From a virus: a DNA stretch of 33,344 nt. The notes beneath the pieces were generated by a model, which was not told the DNA's origin, searched no databases, and was given only the letters and a program-made list of their open reading frames with translations. The translations under genes were made by a program, and so were the position numbers. Positions 1-6,276 of this stretch are shown in pieces. Where the stretch lies: IMG/VR virus record IMGVR_UViG_3300031521_000228, positions 1 through 33,344 of that record. One strand, written 5' to 3'. The first letter of the stretch is position 1. Each line of letters opens with the position of its first letter.

Positions 1-2
1 GC

Positions 3-98
3 GGATATGTTGGATGTAAAGCCGGGCGCATGGTAATAAATCGCAGTAGTGTTAAGAAGACATTCCTTAAGGAATTAGTTAATCTTATGACAAAGTAA
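3..98 (+). CDS. C-terminal fragment of an unidentified protein
   Basis: Frame 3 is open from the window edge to a TAA at 96-98 and gives 31 residues, beginning GYVGCKAGRMVINRSS and ending LVNLMTK. It is followed within 25 nt by a terminator, which supports it as the end of a transcription unit. The basic tail (RMVINRSSVKK) fits a nucleic-acid-binding protein, but the fragment is too short to place in a family. A distant likeness to the tails of some reverse transcriptases crossed my mind and is not strong enough to call. Confidence 0.45.
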   Translation, partial: GYVGCKAGRMVINRSSVKKTFLKELVNLMTK

Positions 99-120
99 AA
101 TAATTGTACTCTCAAGATTA

Positions 121-150
121 AAGAGACTGTAAAAGGTCTCTTTTTTATTA
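121..150 (+). terminator. Rho-independent terminator
   Basis: AAGAGAC at 121-127 pairs with GTCTCTT at 136-142 around an 8-nt loop and runs into a T-rich tract at 141-150. It closes the unit whose last codons are at 3-98 and isolates the long noncoding region that follows. Confidence 0.8.
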
Positions 151-589
151 TCCCCATATATAGACAACTATCTATATAATAAGTTGTGGCGTGCATTGTT
201 ATAATCAATACATCTATGTTATTATAATAATACTAATCAATAATAGAATAGTGCTTATTATCTTTATACAATCATTCTATTATTCTAATACTACCATGCT
301 ACACTATCACCAGAGAGGGGAGTCTATACTGCTATCACCATTAACCTATTATCTCAATAGTCTAGTAATTCAGTATGCTTTACTATTATATACTTATTAG
401 TAGTAATAGAATAATAATAGTATTATATTATTAGTTATACATGCAAGATATAACAAGCAGTAAAGTATTAATACATGTGTCGTTTATACTACAGTTGACT
501 CTTGTCTATTGTGTAGGGTATACACTGTATAGTTTATATATCTATAATAGATATACTACATCCATTCTATCATTGTACTAATTGTATCA
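151..589. other. Very AT-rich noncoding region, possible origin or control region
   Basis: No ORF with coding character is seen on either strand. The stretch is made of A/T runs with recurring TATAC, CTAATA and TAATAG words and several inverted repeats: TATATAGA/TCTATATA at 157-164/171-178, and 9-bp arms at 537-545/547-555 separated by one base. Such DNA melts easily, which would suit a replication origin or multi-promoter region. I see no DnaA boxes or regular iterons, so the origin idea is only a possibility. Confidence 0.4.
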
Positions 590-637
590 TTGTATACTAA
601 TCTAGTATACTTTATAATATAGTATTAATACATGTGT
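464..637 (+). repeat. 17-bp direct repeat pair
   Basis: AGTATTAATACATGTGT occurs exactly at 464-480 and again at 621-637. The second copy lies just after the promoter-like sequence at 590-618, at the predicted start of the candidate noncoding RNA. The core TATTAATA is palindromic. The repeats could be protein-binding sites; nothing in the sequence decides this. Confidence 0.6.
590..618 (+). promoter_or_regulatory. Possible promoter for the 625-1240 RNA
   Basis: TTGTAT at 590-595, 17 nt, then a perfect TATAAT at 613-618. The -35 matches consensus at only three of six bases and the surroundings are AT-rich, so a chance match is possible. Start would be near 625, just upstream of the hairpin-dense region. 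Confidence 0.35.
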
Positions 638-1240
638 TGTGTAAGCAACAAGTGTTGTTTATCTTATACCACCATTGAATCGAGAGTCTTGTATATGTGG
701 ATTCAAGGTAGCAGAGCATAAGCCATACAACAAGCATAAAAGAGTAAATAATAGAATAATACTATCATGTTTATATATAATAAACATTATAGTATGAATG
801 AATATACGCCATTTTACAGGCAAACAGGTACGAACTGGGGACAACCGCCCCATAGCAGGTTAAGTCACACAAACACTAATGTCCTGCATACCTCGGTAAA
901 TTATACAACCATTGCATATTCTCCCAATATGTGCTAAAATACTTACATAAAGTGTAATTTATAGTAGAAATAGAACCAATCTATCAGAACGTAATGACAG
1001 AAAATGTAGCCAATTAGACGTTCAAAGTAATGCAACCCGATAGAGCTTATTTTACCAATACGAGAATAGGAATAAAGGGAAGCCAATTTAACCTTATGAT
1101 GCTGACCGGATACGATGACTGAAGGATATAAAGTTAGGGAAATAGACAGTAAGTTGTCTGACAATTACCTTAACAAATGCGCCAAAAACGACATGGACTC
1201 TTAATAGGGGTTAATGTCGAATCTGGCGCAAATTTATTTT
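625..1240 (+). ncRNA. Candidate large structured noncoding RNA
   Basis: About 600 nt with no convincing ORF but many strong inverted repeats. ACC-TTGAATC/GATTCAA-GGT lies at 671-681/700-709 with a one-base bulge. A hairpin at 759-795 has two arms of 7 and 8 bp with a single mismatch and a 5-nt loop. Others are TGGGG/CCCCA at 836-840/848-852, GCAGG/CCTGC at 855-859/883-887, CATATT/AATATG at 915-920/926-931 and AGACA/TGTCT at 1144-1148/1155-1159. The last is a three-part hairpin at 1178-1230 (TGCGCCA/TGGCGCA, GACAT/ATGTC, ACTC/GGGT) followed by a T-rich tract that could end the transcript. Large ornate phage RNAs such as GOLLD and ROOL are the obvious class to test; I cannot confirm homology by eye. 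Confidence 0.4.
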
Positions 1241-1357
1241 GAAAAGCATAAACATTATAGAGTTAAAATAATATACGAAAAAGACTTTATATGCTGTAAT
1301 GACTTGGTTTTCAAAGGCAAGCCACAAAACTCATATAAATTTCTAATACTTATTTCC

Positions 1358-1386
1358 TTGACAGGATTTGAATTAGGTGGTAATAT
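1358..1386 (+). promoter_or_regulatory. Sigma-A type promoter for the helicase unit
   Basis: TTGACA at 1358-1363, exactly 17 nt, then TAATAT at 1381-1386, with TG one base before the -10 (extended -10). Predicted start is near 1393, about 100 nt ahead of the helicase start, leaving a structured leader. Confidence 0.75.
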
Positions 1387-1392
1387 CCTTTA

Positions 1393-1461
1393 TGCTGGAT
1401 AGTGTTGATTGTGGATGTACAGCCCTTTCCGCATGACAAAGGCTCACTCCCCTTTCCAGCA
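1393..1461 (+). promoter_or_regulatory. Folded 5' leader of the helicase mRNA
   Basis: The predicted transcript opens directly into TGCTGGA (1393-1399), which pairs with TCCAGCA (1455-1461). Inside it AAAGG (1438-1442) pairs with CCTTT (1451-1455), and the two 3' arms abut. The 5' end would be locked in a branched structure ending 12 nt before the ribosome site region. This could protect the mRNA or control translation. Confidence 0.45.
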
Positions 1462-1492
1462 AATTATCTTATTGGAGTAGATGGAGGTATTT

Positions 1493-2965
1493 GTGGGACA
1501 ACGGATTAGTGATATTATTACTTTGGAAGAAATTGAAAGAGATTGGAAAATGGGGATGAAGATATTGGTGAGAAGTCAAACAGGAACGGGAAAAACCTAT
1601 TGGGCGCAGAATACGATTTATGAATATTGTAAAAAGAATAACTATAAATGCCTTCTCTTTTCTAATAGGGTGGTTCTAAAGGAACAGAATGAAAAGTCTC
1701 TCGAAGGAAAAGATGACGTTTTTGAGATGGTAAACTACCAGAATATAAGTGAAAAGATTTACGGTGGGATTCCTCTCTCGGATGTTTATAATGGGTACGA
1801 TGTTATATTAATGGATGAAGTGCATTTCTTTTTAGAGGATGCACCGTTCAATAGAAAGACGGATTTACTTCTTCGTTCACTGAAGTTTATCTATCCCAAC
1901 AAACTAATTATCTTGCTGACAGCAACCCCTCAAATGCTTTTTACTTATAAATCCAAGTACGACAAGGTTTACAACTTTCCAGATGATTATTCTTATATCA
2001 ACAAAGTTCTTTTCTATAAGAAAGATGAGGCAATTGAGAGGCTTGTTTCAAATCTTCCTGATGGTGAAAAAGCAATTTATTTTGCTAGAAGTGCGGAAGA
2101 TGCCTATGAACTCAGCAAAAAGTTTGTTGGGAAATCGTCCTTTGTTTGTTCACCCGAAAAGAAGGCATACGGCAAACTGAGCGATAAAAATACCATCAAA
2201 CAAATAGTCAAAGATACCAAGTTTTCAACAACACTCCTTTGTTCAACGAAACTACTTGATACGGGAATTAATATTGAGGATGAAAATCTTAAAACAATAA
2301 TAATTGAAAGTTCAGACCCAATAAATATTATTCAAAGTGTTGGCAGGAAGAGAGTAAAAAATGAAAATGACAAATTGGATATTTATATAAAAAATGTTCA
2401 CAAGGGAGATATGCTCCAAAGAATTTCAGAATGTTCAAAAAATTTGTGGTGGGCTAGGGAATTGCGAGAATTGGGAAAAGAGGAATTTCAATTTAGACAT
2501 AGAAAGTCAAATCTTCCAGAAATTATAGATAATGATTTTACAGTAAATGTTGCAATTGAAGTTTATTATAAATATATGCTGGAATTCTACGAACATTTGA
2601 ATAAATCGGATGAGAAATTTAGACAATATTTTTATTCTCATTTTCAATATATTCCCGAAGAGGAAGAATTTGCAGAGCATGAAATACAGAAACCCGACAT
2701 AATCAGGGTCTTGGAAGAAAACAAAAATATAAAATTCTTCAAAGATGACCAGAAAATAATTGCCAAGAAATTCTTCGGAGTTCTTCTTTCTTCCAGCGTA
2801 GCGAATGACAGGAATATGGGATTTAATGTTATTTCAAAAATCATAGATAATAACAATATCCCTTTTGAAATAAAGTCTATAAAAGAAACAAAGGGTCAAA
2901 ACAGGGATAAAAAATATTGGATGTTTATTAGAAAACAAGAAGAGGTAAAAAATGAAAATAATTGA
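1493..2965 (+). CDS. SF2 (DEAD/DEAH-type) helicase
   Basis: ATP-driven superfamily 2 helicase, probably for phage DNA replication or recombination. Counted from the chosen start, motif I is QTGTGKT (29-35), motif II DEVH (108-111), motif III TAT (143-145) and motif VI QSVGRKR (281-287), so both RecA-like lobes are present. After about residue 340 comes a region with a basic C-terminal domain ending IPFEIKSIKET...WMFIRK, which recurs in the next gene. Start: GTG at 1493 sits 5 nt after GGAGG (1483-1487); an in-frame ATG at 1481 has GGAG only 3 nt upstream and would add four residues. It heads the unit behind the promoter at 1358-1386 and overlaps the next gene by 14 nt. Origin-melting helicases of T4 UvsW or phage D5-like type are alternatives within SF2; the exact role is not readable. 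Confidence 0.85.
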   Translation: MGQRISDIITLEEIERDWKMGMKILVRSQTGTGKTYWAQNTIYEYCKKNNYKCLLFSNRVVLKEQNEKSLEGKDDVFEMVNYQNISEKIYGGIPLSDVYNGYDVILMDEVHFFLEDAPFNRKTDLLLRSLKFIYPNKLIILLTATPQMLFTYKSKYDKVYNFPDDYSYINKVLFYKKDEAIERLVSNLPDGEKAIYFARSAEDAYELSKKFVGKSSFVCSPEKKAYGKLSDKNTIKQIVKDTKFSTTLLCSTKLLDTGINIEDENLKTIIIESSDPINIIQSVGRKRVKNENDKLDIYIKNVHKGDMLQRISECSKNLWWARELRELGKEEFQFRHRKSNLPEIIDNDFTVNVAIEVYYKYMLEFYEHLNKSDEKFRQYFYSHFQYIPEEEEFAEHEIQKPDIIRVLEENKNIKFFKDDQKIIAKKFFGVLLSSSVANDRNMGFNVISKIIDNNNIPFEIKSIKETKGQNRDKKYWMFIRKQEEVKNENN

Positions 2966-3218
2966 AAATGAGGAACAGATACTTTCCTTCTTGAACGCTA
3001 TAAAAAATAAACCAATAGAAGAAGATGAGACCCTTTTCTTTAAGAAGGAATTGGTGGATGTGGTATTCAAACCAAGGAGCAAGAGAAAGATGAATGCTTT
3101 TTGTAAACAAATGGGAATGGATGTATTTGAGGCAATCTTGGAAGACTTGGAATTGCCGTTTACAATAAAGACAATAAAAGAATCCCCTCCTGTGTATATG
3201 GTTAAAAAAGAGGAATAA
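2952..3218 (+). CDS. Small protein resembling the helicase C-terminal domain
   Basis: 88 residues, ATG preceded by AAGAGG and overlapping the helicase end. Its last 25 residues (LPFTIKTIKES...VYMVKKEE) line up with the helicase tail (IPFEIKSIKET...WMFIRKQEE), and the preceding helices also resemble each other. I infer a duplicated domain, released as a stand-alone protein. In many replication proteins such basic C-terminal modules bind DNA or a partner, so it may compete with or assist the helicase. No enzymatic motif is seen. Confidence 0.65.
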   Translation: MKIIENEEQILSFLNAIKNKPIEEDETLFFKKELVDVVFKPRSKRKMNAFCKQMGMDVFEAILEDLELPFTIKTIKESPPVYMVKKEE

Positions 3219-3219
3219 A

Positions 3220-3360
3220 ATGGAAACGGACAATAAGATTATGATTGACTTAGCCGACTGGTTGTTGGAGAAGGTAGAAGCATCTCCTGTATCAAAAGAG
3301 GATGTTTCTTTGAAAATGAGAGAATTAATGGCTAAATATTTTGAAGAGGAGAAACTATGA
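3220..3360 (+). CDS. Small acidic hypothetical protein
   Basis: 46 residues, starting METDNKIMIDLADWLLEKVE; acidic and probably all helical. AGGA lies just upstream (3211-3214) at the end of the previous gene, and its TGA overlaps the next ATG (ATGA), so it is probably translated by coupling. No recognised family. Confidence 0.55.
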   Translation: METDNKIMIDLADWLLEKVEASPVSKEDVSLKMRELMAKYFEEEKL

Positions 3361-3533
3361 TTATTACTAAAGAAAACTTTCATTGTGAAACAAAAGACCT
3401 TAACGGAAATTATTGTCCGGAAAGACCAATTCATCTCATTGATATTGGTGATGACGAACAAGTGCTTTTGTGTCATGAATGTGCGTTTAATTTTTTAATG
3501 AAAGAACATCTGGATAGACTAAAGGACTTTTAG
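3357..3533 (+). CDS. Small putative zinc-binding protein
   Basis: 58 residues, ATG overlapping the upstream TGA and preceded by GAGGAG. Cysteines are arranged as HC...YC early and CHEC later (LLCHECAFNFL), enough for one zinc site of the C-x(n)-C / C-x2-C kind. Many phages encode similar one-zinc-finger peptides; the partner is unknown. Last gene of the unit before the promoter at 3547. Confidence 0.6.
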   Translation: MIITKENFHCETKDLNGNYCPERPIHLIDIGDDEQVLLCHECAFNFLMKEHLDRLKDF

Positions 3534-3546
3534 ACAATAATTGCTC

Positions 3547-3575
3547 TTGACAAACCAGAATAATTGTGTTATCAT
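3547..3575 (+). promoter_or_regulatory. Sigma-A type promoter for the alarmone-hydrolase unit
   Basis: TTGACA (3547-3552), 17 nt, TATCAT (3570-3575) with TGT before the -10 (extended -10). It is 24 nt ahead of the ATG at 3599, with AAAGGA in between. Confidence 0.75.
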
Positions 3576-3598
3576 ATAAATAGAAAGGAAACGAAATA

Positions 3599-4033
3599 AT
3601 GGAAAATGAAACCTTAGAAAAAGCATTTCAATTTGCAAAAGAAAGACACGGAGACCAAATGTACGGTAAATTCCCGTATACATATCACCTATTGGATGTT
3701 CTGGATAAAGTGATAGAAATGGGAATGCCAATAGAGTATCAGACAGTAGCCCTTCTTCATGATACACTTGAAACTAAAACTACTTGGATTGAATTGAAAG
3801 ATAACTTCGGCAAATTCGTAGCAGGGTGTGTTTATTTCTTGACCAAAGATAAAGGTCAATCTTATGAAAGTTATATTAAAGAAATAAAGAACTTTCCTGA
3901 CGCTAGGGCAATAAAAATTTGTGACCTTCTTTGTAATCTAAAAGAGTCTTACAAAATGGAAGACTGTGAAATAAAATTCAAACTAATTAAGAAATATGAG
4001 AAAGCCCTGTTTACATTGGCTTCAGGAGAATGA
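3599..4033 (+). CDS. Small HD hydrolase of the RelA/SpoT (small alarmone hydrolase) type
   Basis: 144 residues that match the layout of the SpoT/MESH1 hydrolase domain. HGDQMYGKFPYTYHL (17-31) corresponds to the family's HxGQ...PYxxHP segment, ALLHDTLE (51-58) to ALLHDxxED, and AIKICDLLCNL to the IKLADRLHNM motif. These histidines and aspartates bind the Mn ion used to remove pyrophosphate from (p)ppGpp. There is no synthetase domain, so it should only hydrolyse. Inference: it lowers alarmone levels during infection, or detoxifies alarmone-type toxins. Another nucleotide substrate is possible, since HD proteins vary. First gene behind the promoter at 3547; overlaps the next gene by ATGA. Confidence 0.75.
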   Translation: MENETLEKAFQFAKERHGDQMYGKFPYTYHLLDVLDKVIEMGMPIEYQTVALLHDTLETKTTWIELKDNFGKFVAGCVYFLTKDKGQSYESYIKEIKNFPDARAIKICDLLCNLKESYKMEDCEIKFKLIKKYEKALFTLASGE

Positions 4034-4242
4034 GAATGGAAGAGAAAATTTGGAATGTTTTAAATTGGATTGATAATAATATAAACCACACAATCGTAGA
4101 TTGGGTTTTTAATCTCTTTGATTGTGAAAATGAAGATGGTTCAGATTCTTTATCTTACAGAATTTGGAAGGCAACATCTCATGCTTATTGTAATTGGGTA
4201 AATATAACATTAGCTGAAAAATGGAACTTGGAAGGATTTTAA
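4030..4242 (+). CDS. Small hypothetical protein
   Basis: 70 residues rich in Trp and Asn (WNVLNWIDNNINHTIVDWVFNLFDCENEDG). ATG overlaps the TGA of the alarmone-hydrolase gene, implying coupled translation; a second ATG at 4036 is possible. No membrane segment, no known motif. It may belong functionally with the hydrolase because of the coupling. Confidence 0.55.
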   Translation: MRMEEKIWNVLNWIDNNINHTIVDWVFNLFDCENEDGSDSLSYRIWKATSHAYCNWVNITLAEKWNLEGF

Positions 4243-4244
4243 AC

Positions 4245-4565
4245 ATGTTAAATATGTATTATAATGGTTCAGAGACGGTAATTGCAGAAAGTATTGAGGA
4301 TGCGGAAAAGGTGTGGGAAGAATCAACTGGTCAAAATTGGGAAGAATTTATGGGCGAATCGGATTTGGATGATGAGTGGGAATTGGTTCACAAAGAAAAC
4401 TGGACTGTAACATTTGAAGATGCAGAAGACGCAAATGAGTTTACAAAATCTGGAATTCTAAAATTACAGGAAAATTCTGAATTCGGCAGTTGGTATGTCA
4501 AGGGTTCAGAAGAAGATTGGATTAAGGTTCATGGTCGTGGATTTTTCTGTACGGAGAACTGGTAA
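4245..4565 (+). CDS. Acidic hypothetical protein
   Basis: 106 residues from the ATG at 4245, which has AAGGA 8 nt upstream; an in-frame ATG 24 nt earlier lies inside the preceding gene and lacks a ribosome site. Strongly acidic with many Trp and Glu (EDAEKVWEESTGQNWEEF). The composition resembles small phage proteins that mimic DNA or bind basic host proteins, but that is only a compositional hint. Confidence 0.6.
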   Translation: MLNMYYNGSETVIAESIEDAEKVWEESTGQNWEEFMGESDLDDEWELVHKENWTVTFEDAEDANEFTKSGILKLQENSEFGSWYVKGSEEDWIKVHGRGFFCTENW

Positions 4566-4566
4566 A

Positions 4567-4731
4567 ATGGAAAACATTAAAAAAGAAAGAACTCCTTTAC
4601 AACTAATTAGTATTGGTTTAGCCTTTGGATTTTGGTTGGGAATTTTGACATTTGACGTTTACATGACACCAACTGTAATTAAAAGTATTGGTGAAGTAAT
4701 CGCCCTAGTCTTAGATTCATTTGGAGTATAA
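4567..4731 (+). CDS. Small membrane protein
   Basis: 54 residues. After a charged start (MENIKKER) there is one clear membrane span (about residues 10-31, LQLISIGLAFGFWLGILTF) and a weaker second hydrophobic stretch near the C-terminus (IGEVIALVLDSFGV). It starts just after the upstream stop codon. No family recognised; small inner-membrane phage proteins often act in exclusion or lysis timing, which is speculation here. Confidence 0.6.
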   Translation: MENIKKERTPLQLISIGLAFGFWLGILTFDVYMTPTVIKSIGEVIALVLDSFGV

Positions 4732-4732
4732 A

Positions 4733-4951
4733 ATGTACATTATAAAAATCATGTATAATGATAAATCTGTTGGTTCTATTTCAACCGCATTTGAAGATGA
4801 AACATTTTTCAACCTCTTATATTCTTTTGAAACATCAGAGGTGGTACGTCAATTTACAGTATCAGATGCGGGTGGAATTATGACCAATGACCATTTTGGA
4901 TACGGTAAACTCCATAAGTGGGTTGAGACTTTCAACTACAAACCACAATAA
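4733..4951 (+). CDS. Small hypothetical protein
   Basis: 72 residues; ATG at 4733 has GGAG 5-8 nt upstream within the end of the previous gene. Mixed alpha/beta pattern (MYIIKIMYNDKSVGSIS..., then VSDAGGIMTNDHFGYGKLHKW). No catalytic motif identified. Its stop codon lies in the 5' arm of the first intergenic ATAAAA-N6-TTTTAT hairpin. Confidence 0.55.
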   Translation: MYIIKIMYNDKSVGSISTAFEDETFFNLLYSFETSEVVRQFTVSDAGGIMTNDHFGYGKLHKWVETFNYKPQ

Positions 4952-4965
4952 AACTGTAATTTTAT
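4948..4965 (+). repeat. Intergenic hairpin ATAAAA-N6-TTTTAT, copy 1
   Basis: ATAAAA (4948-4953) and TTTTAT (4960-4965) form a 6-bp stem with the loop CTGTAA. Nine exact copies with the same 6-nt loop length occur in this window: here and at 5262, 5838, 6050, 7057, 11641, 12765, 14923 and 27495. All lie between genes. The upstream stop codon usually sits in the left arm. The right arm usually reads TTTTATGA, giving an ATG. Confidence 0.7.
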
Positions 4966-4980
4966 GAGAGGAGAAATAAA

Positions 4981-5265
4981 TTGGAAGAACTTTTGAGAGG
5001 AATTATATTTTCAATAATATGGCTTGGAATTGTGATTTTACTAATGAATATTGGTGAAAGAAAAATTGTTATCAAAAACATTAATGATGATTGGAAATAC
5101 GAATTGTTTAAATTGGTTTATAAGATGTTTACAACAAAAAGAAACAATTATGAAATAAATGTAGTTGAGGCTCTTTTATCTCTAAATGAAACAGGAAAAG
5201 AAATTGCACAGGCTATTAGAAACCACACCGTTTACCTTTCTACAAGTGGTAGAAAAGACCAATAA
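4981..5265 (+). CDS. Membrane-anchored hypothetical protein
   Basis: 94 residues beginning at TTG, chosen because GAGGAG lies at 4968-4973 with 7-nt spacing and no in-frame ATG fits. One N-terminal membrane span (about residues 7-24, GIIFSIIWLGIVILLMNIG) is followed by a charged helical cytoplasmic or periplasmic-side domain. Function unknown. Confidence 0.6.
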   Translation: MEELLRGIIFSIIWLGIVILLMNIGERKIVIKNINDDWKYELFKLVYKMFTTKRNNYEINVVEALLSLNETGKEIAQAIRNHTVYLSTSGRKDQ

Positions 5266-5279
5266 AAGGCTTATTTTAT
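5262..5279 (+). repeat. Intergenic hairpin, copy 2
   Basis: Loop GGCTTA. The right arm reads TTTTATAAAGGAG, so here the ATG seen in other copies is ATA and the following AAGGAG serves the HD gene at 5293. Confidence 0.65.
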
Positions 5280-5292
5280 AAAGGAGAATATA

Positions 5293-5841
5293 ATGTATTT
5301 TGAAAAAGAATTAAACTTAATAAAAGACCCAATTGTTAGAGATATTGCGGAACAGGGGGTAAAACTTATTCCTGATTATTTTTATCATGTTCCAGCATCC
5401 TCAAGTGGAAAATACCACCCCTCTTATACAATTGGAGATGAAGGTCTTTATCGTCACGTAAAAGCGGCAGTTTCCATTGCCAAGATGCTTTTCAATATTC
5501 ATGATTTTACGGATTTAGAAGAGGATATTATCGTAGCATCTCTAATTCTCCACGATGGATGGAAACAGGGCTTGGATGGAAGTGGTGGTAAAACTCTCCA
5601 TACTCATCCATTGATTGCCGGAGACGTTCTCTCTGAATTGGTGGTTGTAGAAAATGGTGGAGAACAACTTGTACTAAATTCAATTTGTTCTAACATTGAA
5701 TCTCACATGGGACAATGGACTACCAGCCAATACGATGAAACGGTTCTACCCCTACCAGAAACAAAAATGCAAAAGTTTGTTCACCTATGCGACTATATTG
5801 CAAGCCGTAAACCATTAGAATATAACTTTGCAGTAGAATAA
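5293..5841 (+). CDS. HD-domain phosphohydrolase
   Basis: 182 residues of the HD metal-dependent phosphohydrolase fold. H55 (LYRHVKAAV), H87-D88 (LILHDGWK), the HTHP segment (103-106) and the later HLCDYIASRK supply the usual metal ligands; the order fits HD nucleases and nucleotidases such as YhaM-type or YfbR-type proteins. It is unrelated in detail to the alarmone-hydrolase-like gene at 3599. Substrate cannot be read; nucleotides from host DNA or RNA breakdown are likely candidates. Good ribosome site AAGGAG 8 nt upstream. Confidence 0.75.
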   Translation: MYFEKELNLIKDPIVRDIAEQGVKLIPDYFYHVPASSSGKYHPSYTIGDEGLYRHVKAAVSIAKMLFNIHDFTDLEEDIIVASLILHDGWKQGLDGSGGKTLHTHPLIAGDVLSELVVVENGGEQLVLNSICSNIESHMGQWTTSQYDETVLPLPETKMQKFVHLCDYIASRKPLEYNFAVE

Positions 5842-5855
5842 AAACATCATTTTAT
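5838..5855 (+). repeat. Intergenic hairpin, copy 3
   Basis: Loop ACATCA. It spans the stop codon of the HD gene and ends in ATGAGGA, which opens a 14-codon reading frame (MRTDKQWKK...) overlapping the gene at 5871. Confidence 0.65.
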
Positions 5856-5870
5856 GAGGACAGATAAGCA

Positions 5871-6047
5871 ATGGAAAAAATTGAAAATATATATATAAAC
5901 AAAGTAGACAATGAACTTTTTGATTTGATTTGGCTAGATTTGTCTGTTGAGGAAAAAGCGTATCTTATTATCAAGGCGGTAAATAGAAAATTGACCGTTG
6001 ATGGTCTTTTGATGAAAACCTTAAATAAAGTTAATATGCTTGATTAA
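5871..6047 (+). CDS. Small hypothetical protein
   Basis: 58 residues (MEKIENIYINKVDNELFDLIW...), acidic, two or three helices. GAGGA at 5857-5861 is 9 nt upstream. Too short to place; sandwiched between two copies of the intergenic hairpin. Confidence 0.55.
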   Translation: MEKIENIYINKVDNELFDLIWLDLSVEEKAYLIIKAVNRKLTVDGLLMKTLNKVNMLD

Positions 6048-6049
6048 CG

Positions 6050-6067
6050 ATAAAACTAAGATTTTAT
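6050..6067 (+). repeat. Intergenic hairpin, copy 4
   Basis: Loop CTAAGA, preceded by ACG as in copies 6, 8 and 9. The right arm starts a four-codon frame, MRIK-stop (6066-6080), whose TGA overlaps the ATG of the next gene at 6077. Confidence 0.65.
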
Positions 6068-6076
6068 GAGGATTAA

Positions 6077-6271
6077 ATGATTAAGAAAACTAAAAGAACC
6101 GAAGAATATTTTGAGATTTCAAGAAAACAATTTGAATTTATCTATGCTCTTTTTTTGAAAATTGGAGTTTGGAAAATTCTTGAAATTATGGGGATGGAAA
6201 GAAAGTCCAAAGATGAGGATTTTATAGATGATTTTTGGAAAGAGATTGCAGAAGCTCTTGATGAGGATTAA
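6077..6271 (+). CDS. Small helical hypothetical protein
   Basis: 64 residues, charged and helical (KKTKRTEEYFEISRKQFEFIYALF...), acidic end (EIAEALDED). GAGGA is 5 nt upstream. Start overlaps the stop of the MRIK leader frame in an ATGA, so translation may be coupled. No family recognised. Confidence 0.6.
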   Translation: MIKKTKRTEEYFEISRKQFEFIYALFLKIGVWKILEIMGMERKSKDEDFIDDFWKEIAEALDED

Positions 6272-6276
6272 TAATT

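Noticed and set aside
3-98. Reverse transcriptase C-terminus and a diversity-generating retroelement
   Set aside because: The 31 visible residues only faintly recall RT tails, and I found no template/variable repeat pair between the 1-1480 region and the tail spike.
191-400. 69-codon frame in the AT-rich region
   Set aside because: Mostly Ile, Leu, Tyr from A/T runs; no ribosome site; overlaps hairpin-rich sequence.
659-1164. Two minus-strand frames of 64 and 73 codons
   Set aside because: No ribosome sites, opposite to every real gene, and composition typical of reversed AT-rich structured sequence.
1214-1402. 62-codon plus-strand frame
   Set aside because: Its ATG lies inside the hairpin at 1178-1230, it has no ribosome site, and the helicase promoter falls within it. 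Possibly a relic, not supported as a gene.
2644-3476. Long minus-strand frames behind the helicase end
   Set aside because: They mirror good plus-strand genes with clear ribosome sites, and encode Ser/Phe/Leu-rich sequence typical of antisense frames.
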